From positions 1,364,001 to 1,428,000 of the forward strand of contig JABUKB010000001.1 in the NCBI GenBank assembly GCA_014595895.1: 64,000 nt of DNA, read 5' to 3'. The notes below the pieces were generated by a model. The model did not search any database. It was not told the origin of the DNA and saw only the letters and a list, made by a program, of their open reading frames with translations. Below, piece after piece: positions 54,032-61,716 of this stretch (the stretch's first letter is position 1; the number at the start of each line of letters is the position of its first letter). The position numbers and the translations under genes were made by a program. This DNA comes from Lysinibacillus odysseyi (GTDB taxonomy: Bacteria > Bacillota > Bacilli > Bacillales_A > Planococcaceae).

Positions 54032-54433
54032 CTAGCTCCACCGAAAGCCAGCCATTTCCACTGCTTTTTTAATAAGGACAAGCGTTAAAGCACGCTGGTT
54101 AAGATTCGCCTTCGCCTGGAGCAACCGGAATTGATCGTAAAGCTCACCGTTTAGCCTTCCGTTTACTTGGATCCCATCTACCTCTCTTAAATATCGCTTA
54201 GCTGCGGTTATATCGTCGTTTGTGATAGCTAAGTGTATTCCGTTGGCAATTGCATCTGATACGAAATCAACGACATAGTTATATCCTTGCTCATACATAG
54301 CAACGTTTAGTAACTGCTTTTCTTGCCACGACAATAAAGCCTGGACCGTATGTTTTTTATCAGCACGACATTTCTTACGGCGTTTAAAGCGTACTTCATG
54401 CCCTCGATAATTTATTATCTTATAATAATTCAA
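54032..54433 (-). CDS. Unrecognised basic protein of 133 aa
   Basis: TTG start seven bases after GGGGA. The N-terminal 30 residues are strongly basic (RFKRRKKCRADKK) and the rest is helical, ending KANLNQRALTLVLIKKAVEMAGF, which fits a DNA-binding or recombination-accessory protein. No family recognised. It lies between two clusters of ACCGTW sites and may be the second early gene of the leftward operon. Confidence 0.6.
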   Translation of the reverse strand: MNYYKIINYRGHEVRFKRRKKCRADKKHTVQALLSWQEKQLLNVAMYEQGYNYVVDFVSDAIANGIHLAITNDDITAAKRYLREVDGIQVNGRLNGELYDQFRLLQAKANLNQRALTLVLIKKAVEMAGFRWS

Positions 54434-54578
54434 CTACGCTCCCCTTCCGTTTCAAGTCTCTCCCCCACCGCTATTAGCCTATAAGGACGTAAGTGCATAT
54501 GGACGTAAGGGTAAACTCCCCTACTAAGAAATTATTTCGCTATAAATCTCGCGCTGCTGAAATTTGCTGATAATCCTC

Positions 54579-54752
54579 CTAAATATTCGATAAAATACTT
54601 AACAATTCCACCGGCTCGCATACGTCTAATTCAGTAAATAAAGCCGCTGCCTCGTCCGTCCATTTAAACAAAACAGTGTTTGATCCTAAAATTAAAGCCG
54701 CCTCATTCCCTCTTAACTCCAGCTTAACGTTATCCATTAATTCAATTGTCAT
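54579..54752 (-). CDS. Unrecognised acidic protein of 57 aa
   Basis: The ATG at 54752 follows GGAGG by eight bases. It is an acidic alpha/beta miniprotein. It is the first gene after the leftward promoter at 54822-54850, so it would be made as soon as repression is lifted. Small acidic first genes of this kind can be anti-repressors or DNA mimics; there is no direct evidence here. Confidence 0.55.
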   Translation of the reverse strand: MTIELMDNVKLELRGNEAALILGSNTVLFKWTDEAAALFTELDVCEPVELLSILSNI

Positions 54753-54781
54753 ATATTCCGCCTCCAATTTCGAATTTATTT

Positions 54782-54850
54782 ACGGTATAACGTTTAACTC
54801 CACACCGTAATTTATAACCTTACTATATACTTATTACGGTGTAGCGTCAA
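54782..54850 (-). promoter_or_regulatory. Leftward early promoter with operator-like sites
   Basis: On the minus strand TTGACG (54845-54850) and TATAGT (54822-54827) are spaced by 17. A 9-bp inverted repeat ACACCGTAA (54802-54810) / TTACGGTGT (54834-54842) straddles the -10 box, and a third ACCGTA site lies at 54782-54787. This is the expected layout of a repressor-controlled early promoter. Confidence 0.65.
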
Positions 54851-54856
54851 GCGTAT

Positions 54857-54885
54857 TTGCGGAATTTTTTAAAAAATGTTATTAT
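54857..54885 (+). promoter_or_regulatory. Rightward promoter of the repressor gene
   Basis: TTGCGG and TATTAT spaced by 17, back to back with the leftward promoter and 33 bases before the repressor ATG. Confidence 0.5.
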
Positions 54886-54918
54886 TAATTTGAAAATAAA
54901 TGAAAGGCGGCGGAATTA

Positions 54919-55164
54919 ATGGGAATTGTCATTACGTTGAATGACACGTTAAAGCGTACAAAAGAAGAAGGTCGCCAGCTAACAAAGAACGCGATAGCAG
55001 TCGAGGCGAAAATTCGTCCTGGCACACTATCGGATTTAGTGAACGGCAAAAGTAAAGGAGTTACGTTCGATACGTTGGAGAAAATACTCGATACAATGAA
55101 CAAACTCGATCCCGAAGGAAAGTATACGTTATCTGATGTAATGGATTATAAATACGACAAATAA
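54919..55164 (+). CDS. Cro/C1-type HTH repressor
   Basis: 81 aa single-domain regulator of the HTH_26/YozG-like group: TKNAIAVEAKIRPGTLSDLV is the helix-turn-helix, followed by TFDTLEKILDTMNKL. It is transcribed away from the leftward genes, across the operator-like sites, and is nearly the only + strand gene in the element. This gives a lysogeny-type switch; regulation through the ACCGTW sites is inference. AAAGGCGG precedes the ATG. Confidence 0.82.
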   Translation: MGIVITLNDTLKRTKEEGRQLTKNAIAVEAKIRPGTLSDLVNGKSKGVTFDTLEKILDTMNKLDPEGKYTLSDVMDYKYDK

Positions 55165-55251
55165 ACGCCTAGCTATCGCGCTACGCGTTTTTATTTGTTC
55201 ATAAAAAATAAAAAAGTGCTCTAGCTAATAACGCTAGGCGCACATTTTTGA

Positions 55252-55692
55252 TTATAAAAAAGAAGGTTTTTCAATTATACTAGCTTCCGAAGAATATAGT
55301 GGTTTTAGTGCTTCTTTTAAAATTATATATAGGGCATTTTCGTCAAAAGCATTTTTGGGTTTATTTGTACCACGGGAATCTTTTAAATCATATACAAGTT
55401 TTTCATTTTCAAAAGAAATAATCGATACTAACTCTCTTGGGTGAATTTCATCCTCCCCATAGCTGTAAATTAGAATTGAAGCTCCCATATATATTACATC
55501 TACTTTCACATCATAAACATTATAAACTAATTTATCAGACGATCTAATAGTAGAAACATACTCGTTTTCATCAACCTCTAAAAACTTCGGAAGTTCTTTT
55601 TCCAAATATAATTCTACATCACTTAGTGTTTTGAATTTTTCTTGAAAAATGTCCCTTTTAATTCTATCTTCTATCTTTTGCTTCCAGCTCAT
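55252..55692 (-). CDS. Unrecognised AT-rich cargo gene, 146 aa
   Basis: Helical N-terminal part (IEDRIKRDIFQEKFKTLSDVELYLEKEL) and a mixed alpha/beta remainder. It is visibly richer in A+T than neighbouring element genes, as is the DUF1643 gene. GGGAGG precedes the ATG. Position beside the repressor and its base composition suggest a lysogenic-conversion cargo gene. No family or toxin/defence motif recognised. Confidence 0.55.
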   Translation of the reverse strand: MSWKQKIEDRIKRDIFQEKFKTLSDVELYLEKELPKFLEVDENEYVSTIRSSDKLVYNVYDVKVDVIYMGASILIYSYGEDEIHPRELVSIISFENEKLVYDLKDSRGTNKPKNAFDENALYIILKEALKPLYSSEASIIEKPSFL

Positions 55693-56318
55693 TTAACATC
55701 ACCTCCCTATTAAATATATTCTATATTTAGAAATATTACCCTTTTTTATTCCGAAATTCTAATCTTGACATTTTTAGCGTCCCCCTTCAACATGAAGCCG
55801 GAATTGAGGAAAACGGCTCGGCGCAATTCGCCTGCCTACACGCCGATAACTACGTAAAATTGAACGTAAATCATCGGTCATGTAAGCCAGGCGATCATAT
55901 CGTCCATGAATCCATCATTTGAGGTTTCCGTATCGTATGCCGTGTGTTATCGCGAGTATTTCTACTCAACGTGTCTACTAATCTCTTTCTGCCCTCGATA
56001 GTTCTCGTAATCCGGTACAATAGCCGTTTGCTAATGCCGTAAATATCTATCCGACTGCTGCGGAACTCAATAACAATTACGATATGTGACACGTCCTACA
56101 ACGCCCGTAAGCGTTCAGACCTTCCTTCTCCGAGCCGTTCACTTGGCCGCTCTCGCCATTCGGATAGCAAAGGCACACACGGCGGCCTTATGGCACTATC
56201 CTAACGATAATTATTGCGGCGGCTATCGTACAAACCGGTCAAGGTTAGTTTAACGACGTATTACTAGGTTTCCACGTCGGACTACCGAAAAATTGACACA
56301 GTTAAATAAGCCTAGACG
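55693..56318. other. Gene-free stretch with many short inverted repeats
   Basis: No convincing gene. A 65-codon minus-strand frame (55895-56092) has a GTG start and only a poor site. Hairpins include AACGC/GCGTT (near 56099-56115), GAGTA/TACTC (55952-55966) and GGATAG...CTATCC enclosing AAGGC/GCCTT (56161-56201). The stretch may be a decayed gene or structured RNA. Confidence 0.4.
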
Positions 56319-56436
56319 TTGAATTTTTTTCGCGAAGGCTGTAAAATAGCATTACATAGGTGTGTATGCTATCGTTTTTTTCGATAGTCATATTCAGTTA
56401 GAAGTCGCCCCGATTGCCGTCGGAGCGGCTTTTTTC
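56319..56436 (+). ncRNA. Candidate small RNA convergent with recombinase 2
   Basis: TTGAAT (56319) and TAAAAT (56342) are spaced by 17 bases. A roughly 75-base transcript would contain the hairpin CTATCG/CGATAG and end in a GC-rich stem (56404-56429) with CTTTTTTC. No ORF with a start site fits inside. It ends just before the 3' end of the recombinase gene, so with read-through it could act antisense on it. Confidence 0.5.
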
Positions 56437-56437
56437 T

Positions 56438-57409
56438 TTATATATCTAAATTTTCTAGCGGACTATGCTGGCGATATTTCTGCATAACTTCCTTATCCGC
56501 AAAATCTAAATAAATTTGCGATGTAATTTCCACGCTTGCATGACCGAGAAGTCGCGATAATGTCGCCAAGTCTCCGCCATTGATTAAGTACCTTTTGGCG
56601 AAGTTATTTCGTAGCAAATGTGGCGTTACTTGTAGCCCCACGTCACGACTCCGTAATCTAAACGAACGCTCTACGCCTTCTAGACGATGTTTAGTGCCTC
56701 TATTTGTCGGAAATACGTAAGGGCTGTCCATATATCGATCCTTGTACGTTAACCACGATTTAAGGTGATTACGCGTCTTTTGAGAATAATAGACAAAGCG
56801 CTGTTTTCCCGACTTCGTTTTACGTAACAGAATCGCGTTACTGCGTAAATCTACATCCGCAGGCACAACTTCTAATAGTTCGCCTATACGTGCGCCAGTA
56901 TCAAAGATTATTCGAGCTATAATCCAATCGCGATATTGATCGAATTTAGTTACGTCGAATGACCGGAAAAATTGTTTTAATTCGTTATCTTCGAGCATAA
57001 CTTTCACTTTACGCTCCGGCTTTACATTCTTTAATTCTTTCAACGGATTTTTACGAATCGTTTGCTCGTTGTACAGATGCGAGAAAAACGCTTTAATATT
57101 ACGGACATAATTTGCAATGGTCGTCTTACTAACCGGCTTTCCATAATCGCTTCGTCGTTCTGGGTAGTTTACAGGCGTTTCTACGGCACTTACTTGAAAC
57201 TTGCCTCTTTCTTCGATTGAGCGAATATAAGCCCGTACATGCTCTACTGTGACGTCCTTAACGTCATTAATGGCAAATATATCCTCTAAATAACGAGCAA
57301 ACAGCTTTAACGTCTGCTCATACGAACTTATAGTTTTCTTCGATAGCCCCTTCGCGCTACAATCGAGCATGTATCGATCAATTTCGATTAAAAACGGACT
57401 TAATGCCAT
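56438..57409 (-). CDS. Tyrosine recombinase (integrase) 2
   Basis: 323 aa. SAM-like N-terminal domain (1-140, with an insert near 75-95) and catalytic domain with Arg in DTGARIGELLEV, HLLRN box, LGHASVEIT and nucleophile Tyr in SQIYLDF; all active residues are present. It lies directly inside the attachment repeat next to spo0A, the usual place of the integrase, so I favour it as the enzyme for the spo0A site. Its ribosome binding site is buried in the hairpin at 57419-57458. Confidence 0.9.
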   Translation of the reverse strand: MALSPFLIEIDRYMLDCSAKGLSKKTISSYEQTLKLFARYLEDIFAINDVKDVTVEHVRAYIRSIEERGKFQVSAVETPVNYPERRSDYGKPVSKTTIANYVRNIKAFFSHLYNEQTIRKNPLKELKNVKPERKVKVMLEDNELKQFFRSFDVTKFDQYRDWIIARIIFDTGARIGELLEVVPADVDLRSNAILLRKTKSGKQRFVYYSQKTRNHLKSWLTYKDRYMDSPYVFPTNRGTKHRLEGVERSFRLRSRDVGLQVTPHLLRNNFAKRYLINGGDLATLSRLLGHASVEITSQIYLDFADKEVMQKYRQHSPLENLDI

Positions 57410-57418
57410 AAAAAATAA

Positions 57419-57458
57419 CGCCTCCTAAAACAGTCGCAATAAACTGTCTTAGAAGGCG
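57419..57458 (-). terminator. Hairpin that ends spo0A read-through and masks the integrase RBS
   Basis: On the minus strand CGCCTTCTAAGACAGT pairs with ACTGTTTTAGGAGGCG over 16 bp, using two G-U pairs that exist only in this orientation; loop of eight; then TTATTTTTT. The 3' arm contains AGGAGG, the ribosome binding site of recombinase 2, whose ATG is ten bases further on. It is thus both a terminator and an RBS lock. Confidence 0.7.
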
Positions 57459-57494
57459 CTATAAATTTCGTTATATAATCGTTATTTAAAATAA

Positions 57495-57522
57495 GTTTAC
57501 CGGTCATTCTCCGCTAGCCTGT
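57495..57522. repeat. Element-end motif, copy 3
   Basis: GTTTACCGGTCATTCT followed by CCGCTAGCCTGT, 27 bases inside the attachment repeat next to spo0A; sixteen bases are identical to copy 2. Confidence 0.55.
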
Positions 57523-57548
57523 CCGATACAAACCCTTTACCTACGCTC

Positions 57549-57636
57549 TCAAGCAACCGGCGTCTCCAAACGTAGCTTATCGGCAATCATGGCGATAAAC
57601 TCTGAATTTGTAGGTTTTGATTTCATATGATGTACT
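57549..57636. repeat. Right attachment repeat (88 bp), forming the present spo0A 3' end
   Basis: Identical to 40136-40223. It supplies the last 27 codons and stop of the working spo0A gene, so this part of the gene is element-derived if integration followed the usual route. Confidence 0.95.
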
Positions 57637-58340
57637 GTATAGCCAAACATTTCAGAAATCACTTCGAAACTTCCACGATTCCAAGCGACTTCGATAGCAT
57701 GACGGATAGCTCTTTCCACTCGAGACGGCGTTGTGTCGAATTTTTTAGCAATTTCTGGATACAAAATTTTTGTCACAGAGCCTAATAGCTCAATGTCGTT
57801 ATACACCATTTGAATTGCTTCACGTAAGTAGCTATAGCCTTTAATATGGGCAGGCACACCAATTTCCTTAATAATGGCTGTAATCGTTGTATCTAATTGA
57901 CGCTGATCTAACTTCTTTACATGACTTGTTTCGAGCACACTCACACGCTTTTCTAATTGCATCTTGGAATTGGCTACGTAGCATATCTTGTGCACAAGCT
58001 GTTCAAATTCAAACGGCTTCAGCATAAAGTAAGAAGCGCCGTAATTAGCCGCTAATTTCATTACATCATCCTGCCCAAAGGCCGTTAGCATAATCACAGA
58101 GATATCAGCTAACTTTGGCTCCATATACATTGCCTCTAATACACCTAAACCATCTAGATGCGGCATAATAACGTCTAATAATAATACATCTGGTTTATGC
58201 TGCTCCAACATTTTAATACAAACTTTTCCATTTGATGCTGTAAATAACACTTCAATTTCTGCATGATTTTCAAAATATGTCTCCATCATTCTTACTAAAT
58301 CGCTATTATCGTCAGCGATTGCTACTTTAATTTTTGACAC
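57549..58340 (-). CDS. spo0A: Stage 0 sporulation master regulator Spo0A
   Basis: 263 aa response regulator. Receiver domain 1-125 with acidic pocket Asp10-Asp11, phospho-acceptor Asp56 ([12 protein letters not shown]) and the Thr/Lys switch residues ([15 protein letters not shown]). The C-terminal DNA-binding domain (about 150-263) shows the HTH with [20 protein letters not shown] and the end [15 protein letters not shown]. Length and all motifs are intact in spite of the insertion at the 3' end. It activates sporulation through TGTCGAA boxes. The element begins immediately after its stop codon. Confidence 0.97.
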   Translation of the reverse strand: MSKIKVAIADDNSDLVRMMETYFENHAEIEVLFTASNGKVCIKMLEQHKPDVLLLDVIMPHLDGLGVLEAMYMEPKLADISVIMLTAFGQDDVMKLAANYGASYFMLKPFEFEQLVHKICYVANSKMQLEKRVSVLETSHVKKLDQRQLDTTITAIIKEIGVPAHIKGYSYLREAIQMVYNDIELLGSVTKILYPEIAKKFDTTPSRVERAIRHAIEVAWNRGSFEVISEMFGYTVHHMKSKPTNSEFIAMIADKLRLETPVA

Positions 58341-58400
58341 AGAAACCCCTCCTACTTGTATTGTAGAACCTTTTTTTGCCTAAGGACATCTTTTTGCTAA

Positions 58401-58477
58401 TTCGACACATTTGGTTAAAAACCTTCACTTCTGGAAAATTTGTATCTTCTGTAGGACTCTTTCCTCTTCTTCCGACA
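58401..58477 (-). promoter_or_regulatory. 0A boxes upstream of spo0A
   Basis: A perfect 0A box (TGTCGAA on the minus strand, 58401-58407) and a one-mismatch box (TGTCGGA, 58471-58477) lie 60-140 bases before spo0A, consistent with autoregulation as known in Bacillus. I could not fix the sigma-H promoter with confidence. Confidence 0.6.
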
Positions 58478-58553
58478 GATTTATACTTGAACCGCAAATG
58501 TTTAAATTATGTTATTTTAGCGTCATTTTAATTTTAATAAATCAAACCAAAAA

Positions 58554-58582
58554 AGACTATACTTTTTGGAAAAGTATAGTCT
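58554..58582. terminator. Terminator between spoIVB and spo0A
   Basis: AGACTATACTTTT pairs with AAAAGTATAGTCT; T runs follow on both strands. Confidence 0.88.
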
Positions 58583-58589
58583 TTTTTGC

Positions 58590-59501
58590 TTATTTAGGGT
58601 TTCTCTTGATCATTTCTACAATGCTTATTGCTGCTCCTTTTGTAGGTGTTTCGACAAACATATGTGTAACAGCGCCGACAAAATTGTCATTTTGAATAAT
58701 TGGACTGCCGCTCATTCCCTGAATGATACCACCTGTTTTCTCAATCAGGGAGGCGTCCTCTATAGTAAAACGAAATGTCTCCCCAGTAATTTCGTTAATT
58801 TGAATTGCAAATTGCTCCACTTTTTCTCCAGCAATCGATGTTTGTAAAATAGCTGGTCCAACTTCAATTTTTTTGCCATGTATAATTTTTCGTGCTGGAG
58901 GCAAACTTTGTTGTAATGGTTGTTGCCATTTGCCAAAAATACCGTATACTTCATTGGTATCGACATCCCCTATTGCAAGTTGCTGTCGATGTTGTGATAC
59001 TTTATAACCAGGAATCCCTGGTTCGCTTTTCTTGATTTTTTCGACATTGGCAATATAAAGCGCTCCTCTGTACACGCGGGGAGCGATTCCCAGTGTCTGA
59101 TCGATAATTTGATGCCCCAACGCTCCGAACTGTTGGGCATCTGGATCAATATACGTCAAAGTACCAAGTCCAGTGGTATGATTGCGAATAAATTGTGAAA
59201 GCTGCGTCATTTCCTGCTTCGAAACCTGGATGCTTTGTTCCTTTCCTTGCCGTTCAACCTTTAATTTACTCTCTTCAAACGGCAGTTGATCCAGCTTACT
59301 CACGGGCTTATTATTAATCGTTAAAATTTTATCGCCCTTTTTCAGCCATTCTCCACTGTCCAAATACACATCCTGCACAACCACATAATGCGGCATTTCT
59401 AAATCGATTTGCACTGTCTGTCCCATTGGAATGAGCTCCCGCGCACTAGCCACTGGCACAAATAAAAAAAACACGACAACTACATGAAGAAGCTTGTGCA
59501 T
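58590..59501 (-). CDS. spoIVB: SpoIVB serine peptidase
   Basis: 303 aa. N-terminal membrane/signal segment (about 4-20), PDZ domain (about 38-95) and S55 peptidase domain with His in FGALGHQI and the nucleophile Ser in GIIQGMSGSPII. In Bacillus it is secreted from the forespore and triggers pro-sigma-K processing by cutting SpoIVFA. The B. subtilis protein is about 425 aa; this one is shorter mainly before the PDZ domain. Order recN-spoIVB-spo0A is conserved. Confidence 0.93.
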   Translation of the reverse strand: MHKLLHVVVVFFLFVPVASARELIPMGQTVQIDLEMPHYVVVQDVYLDSGEWLKKGDKILTINNKPVSKLDQLPFEESKLKVERQGKEQSIQVSKQEMTQLSQFIRNHTTGLGTLTYIDPDAQQFGALGHQIIDQTLGIAPRVYRGALYIANVEKIKKSEPGIPGYKVSQHRQQLAIGDVDTNEVYGIFGKWQQPLQQSLPPARKIIHGKKIEVGPAILQTSIAGEKVEQFAIQINEITGETFRFTIEDASLIEKTGGIIQGMSGSPIIQNDNFVGAVTHMFVETPTKGAAISIVEMIKRNPK

Positions 59502-59519
59502 AGTACACCTCCTTTTTCA

Positions 59520-59551
59520 TTATGTTGCCGTGAATCGTGTTACTTTATGAA
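59520..59551 (-). promoter_or_regulatory. Possible sigma-F/G promoter of spoIVB
   Basis: On the minus strand TTCATA and GGCAACATAA are spaced by 16 bases, similar to forespore promoters (xGxATA ... GGxxAxA). The match is partial. Confidence 0.4.
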
Positions 59552-59567
59552 CGGTAATTAAAGGGCA

Positions 59568-61253
59568 TTATCGTTTTTTGCGTTGGTGTGCCATTTCAAT
59601 CAGCTCTTTTGCATGCTGCAATGTTAAATCGGTAATTTCTGCCCCACTCATCATCCGACTTACTTCTTCGACACGTTCCCGTTCTCCAATATTTGTCACC
59701 GTTGTATACGTACGCTCATCTTCTACCTGTTTTTTAATGTAATAATGCTGATCAGCCATTGCCGCTACTTGCGGCAAATGTGAAATGCATAATACTTGGG
59801 AATTATCCGAGATATCGGAAATTTTTTCTGCAATCGCTTGAGCTACGCGACCGCTCACTCCCGTATCCACTTCATCGAAAATAATCGATGTGATACCGTC
59901 AGAAGAGGAGAAAATAGTCTTCAGCGCCAACATCATACGGCTTAATTCCCCACCTGATGCAATTTTCGGCAATGACTTTGGCGGCTCTCCTACATTTGTC
60001 GAGATGTAGAATACAACCTCGTCTTTCCCTAAGCTGTCAAATTGTTCTAGTTCTTTAAAATTGACAATAAATGTTGCTTTTTCCATATGTAATACACGCA
60101 ATTCATTCATAATAGCTTCACTTAACCGTTCCGCATTTTCTTTACGTATCACTGTCAACTGCATGGCTAGTTCAGCTAGTTCTTTTTCCATTTGAAGCAG
60201 TTGCTTCTCGCTTTGTTGCATGGTTTCATCGCGGTTCAGTAGCTGCATAAGCTCTTCTTCAATCTTTTCGTAATATGCCAGTACTTCTTCTACTGTCGTC
60301 CCGTATTTGCGCTTCATGGTTTGGTACTGGGCCAAACGAAATTCGACTTCATTTTGACGCTCGGGATCAAATTCTAAATCATCAAGGACATGCTGGATTT
60401 GATAGGCTGCATCCTGCAATGCATAAAAGCTTGACGCTACAGATTCCGACGCTTCCTTAAATTTACCGTCCAGCTCGACAATATCTTCTAAGGCGTTCAT
60501 CGCATTGCCAATAAAGTCCAGTCCTCTTGCTTCCCCCGATATGGCTTCATAGGCTACATTAGCACGTTCATAAATTTTATGGAAGTTCATCAGACGTTTT
60601 CGCTCTTCTAGCAGCGCCTCTTCCTCATTTATTTGTAATGCTGCCTCTTGCAATTCATTAATTTGAAATTGGTACAAATCGATACGCTGTGCTGTTCGTT
60701 GCTCATCTAAATTCAGCGCAGCTAATTCACGCTTTAGTGAGCGGTACTCATCATACAAAGACGTATACTGCTCTTTTATTGTTCGCAGCTCATCTTGCGC
60801 AAAATGATCGAGCAAATGAATATGCTGTTTTTCATCCATGAGCTCTTGATTTTCATGTTGTCCATGAATATCGATTAAACTGCTCCCAATCTCTCGTAAA
60901 ATGGATAACGGAACAAGCTTGCCGTTTACCCGGCACACACTTTTTCCACTATCATTTAGATCGCGGCGCAAAATAATCGTCCCATCCTCTGCCTCAACGC
61001 CTGCTTCCTCTAGCTTTGCATAAATCGGATGATTGCTGGAAGGCACCTCAAATAACCCGCCTAGCTCCGCCTTCCGTGCACCATGACGAATAAATTCTAA
61101 ACTTCCGCGCCCGCCAGCCAATAAATGAACAGCGTCGATAATAATAGATTTCCCTGCGCCTGTTTCACCTGTTAACACTGTTAAACCATCATAAAAGTTA
61201 ACTGTTAAATCATCGATAATAGCAAAATTTCGAATACTCAGCTCTCGTAACAA
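59568..61253 (-). CDS. recN: DNA repair protein RecN
   Basis: 561 aa SMC-like ATPase. Walker A LTGETGAGKSIIID at residues 28-41, two long coiled-coil stretches (about 150-240 and 320-385), ABC signature ASGGELSRMMLAL near 430 and Walker B IIFDEVDTGVSG near 458. RecN gathers DNA ends at double-strand breaks early in recombination. It follows argR by 13 bases, as in Bacillus (ahrC-recN), so they are likely co-transcribed. Confidence 0.96.
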   Translation of the reverse strand: MLRELSIRNFAIIDDLTVNFYDGLTVLTGETGAGKSIIIDAVHLLAGGRGSLEFIRHGARKAELGGLFEVPSSNHPIYAKLEEAGVEAEDGTIILRRDLNDSGKSVCRVNGKLVPLSILREIGSSLIDIHGQHENQELMDEKQHIHLLDHFAQDELRTIKEQYTSLYDEYRSLKRELAALNLDEQRTAQRIDLYQFQINELQEAALQINEEEALLEERKRLMNFHKIYERANVAYEAISGEARGLDFIGNAMNALEDIVELDGKFKEASESVASSFYALQDAAYQIQHVLDDLEFDPERQNEVEFRLAQYQTMKRKYGTTVEEVLAYYEKIEEELMQLLNRDETMQQSEKQLLQMEKELAELAMQLTVIRKENAERLSEAIMNELRVLHMEKATFIVNFKELEQFDSLGKDEVVFYISTNVGEPPKSLPKIASGGELSRMMLALKTIFSSSDGITSIIFDEVDTGVSGRVAQAIAEKISDISDNSQVLCISHLPQVAAMADQHYYIKKQVEDERTYTTVTNIGERERVEEVSRMMSGAEITDLTLQHAKELIEMAHQRKKR

Positions 61254-61266
61254 GAATACCCACCTC

Positions 61267-61716
61267 TTATAGCATGTCTAATAAGCGATTTTTTATGTCT
61301 TCGCGATCCTCTTCAGAGCGACAAATAATCAAAATCGTATCGTCCCCAGAAATCGTCCCCAAAATTTCATTCCAATCCAAATGATCCAGTAATGCCGCAA
61401 TAGCATTCGCATTGCCTGGCAATGCCTTCATCACTAAGAAGTGACTTGCTCCATCAATCGATACAAATGCATCTGCCAAAGCACGATGTAATTTTTGCAC
61501 TGGGTTAAAGCGCTGATCTGCGGGCAAGCTATATTTGTAACGCCCGTCCTGCAATGGCACTTTTACTAAATGCAGCTCTTTAATGTCGCGCGAAACCGTC
61601 GCCTGTGTCACATTATAACCGGCATTTTTTAAATGTTCGACTAAATCATCTTGTGTTTCTATTTCATTATTTGTAATAATATCGCGAATCCGAATATGAC
61701 GTTGGCCTTTGTTCAT
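61267..61716 (-). CDS. argR: Arginine repressor ArgR/AhrC
   Basis: 149 aa. N-terminal winged helix ([42 protein letters not shown] pattern, residues 7-50) and C-terminal hexamerisation/arginine-binding domain with [15 protein letters not shown]. It represses arginine synthesis and activates catabolism. I start at 61716 (MNKGQR) where AGAGGTGA is five bases upstream; the longer frame has no site. No sure ARG box was found in its own leader. Confidence 0.95.
   Translation of the reverse strand: MNKGQRHIRIRDIITNNEIETQDDLVEHLKNAGYNVTQATVSRDIKELHLVKVPLQDGRYKYSLPADQRFNPVQKLHRALADAFVSIDGASHFLVMKALPGNANAIAALLDHLDWNEILGTISGDDTILIICRSEEDREDIKNRLLDML

Larger units (their letters stand above)
40136..57636. 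mobile_element. Phage-like integrated element of about 17.4 kb in the 3' end of spo0A
   Basis: The element is bounded by a perfect 88-bp direct repeat of the spo0A 3' end; one repeat unit plus insert is 17,413 bases. Contents, almost all on the minus strand: small HTH protein, two tyrosine recombinases at opposite ends, DUF1643 cargo, TerS, TerL, tape-measure protein, small unknowns, HNH nuclease, sigma-like HTH protein, SF2-type NTPase, a DUF5659-like protein, a Cro/C1 repressor (+ strand) and another cargo gene. No portal, capsid, tail tube, baseplate or lysis gene was found. The insertion keeps Spo0A full length by supplying an identical 3' end. Confidence 0.92.

Noticed and set aside
55895-56092. 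65-codon Arg-rich frame on the minus strand
   Set aside because: GTG start with a poor site, unusual composition, no family resemblance; kept only as part of the gene-free stretch.
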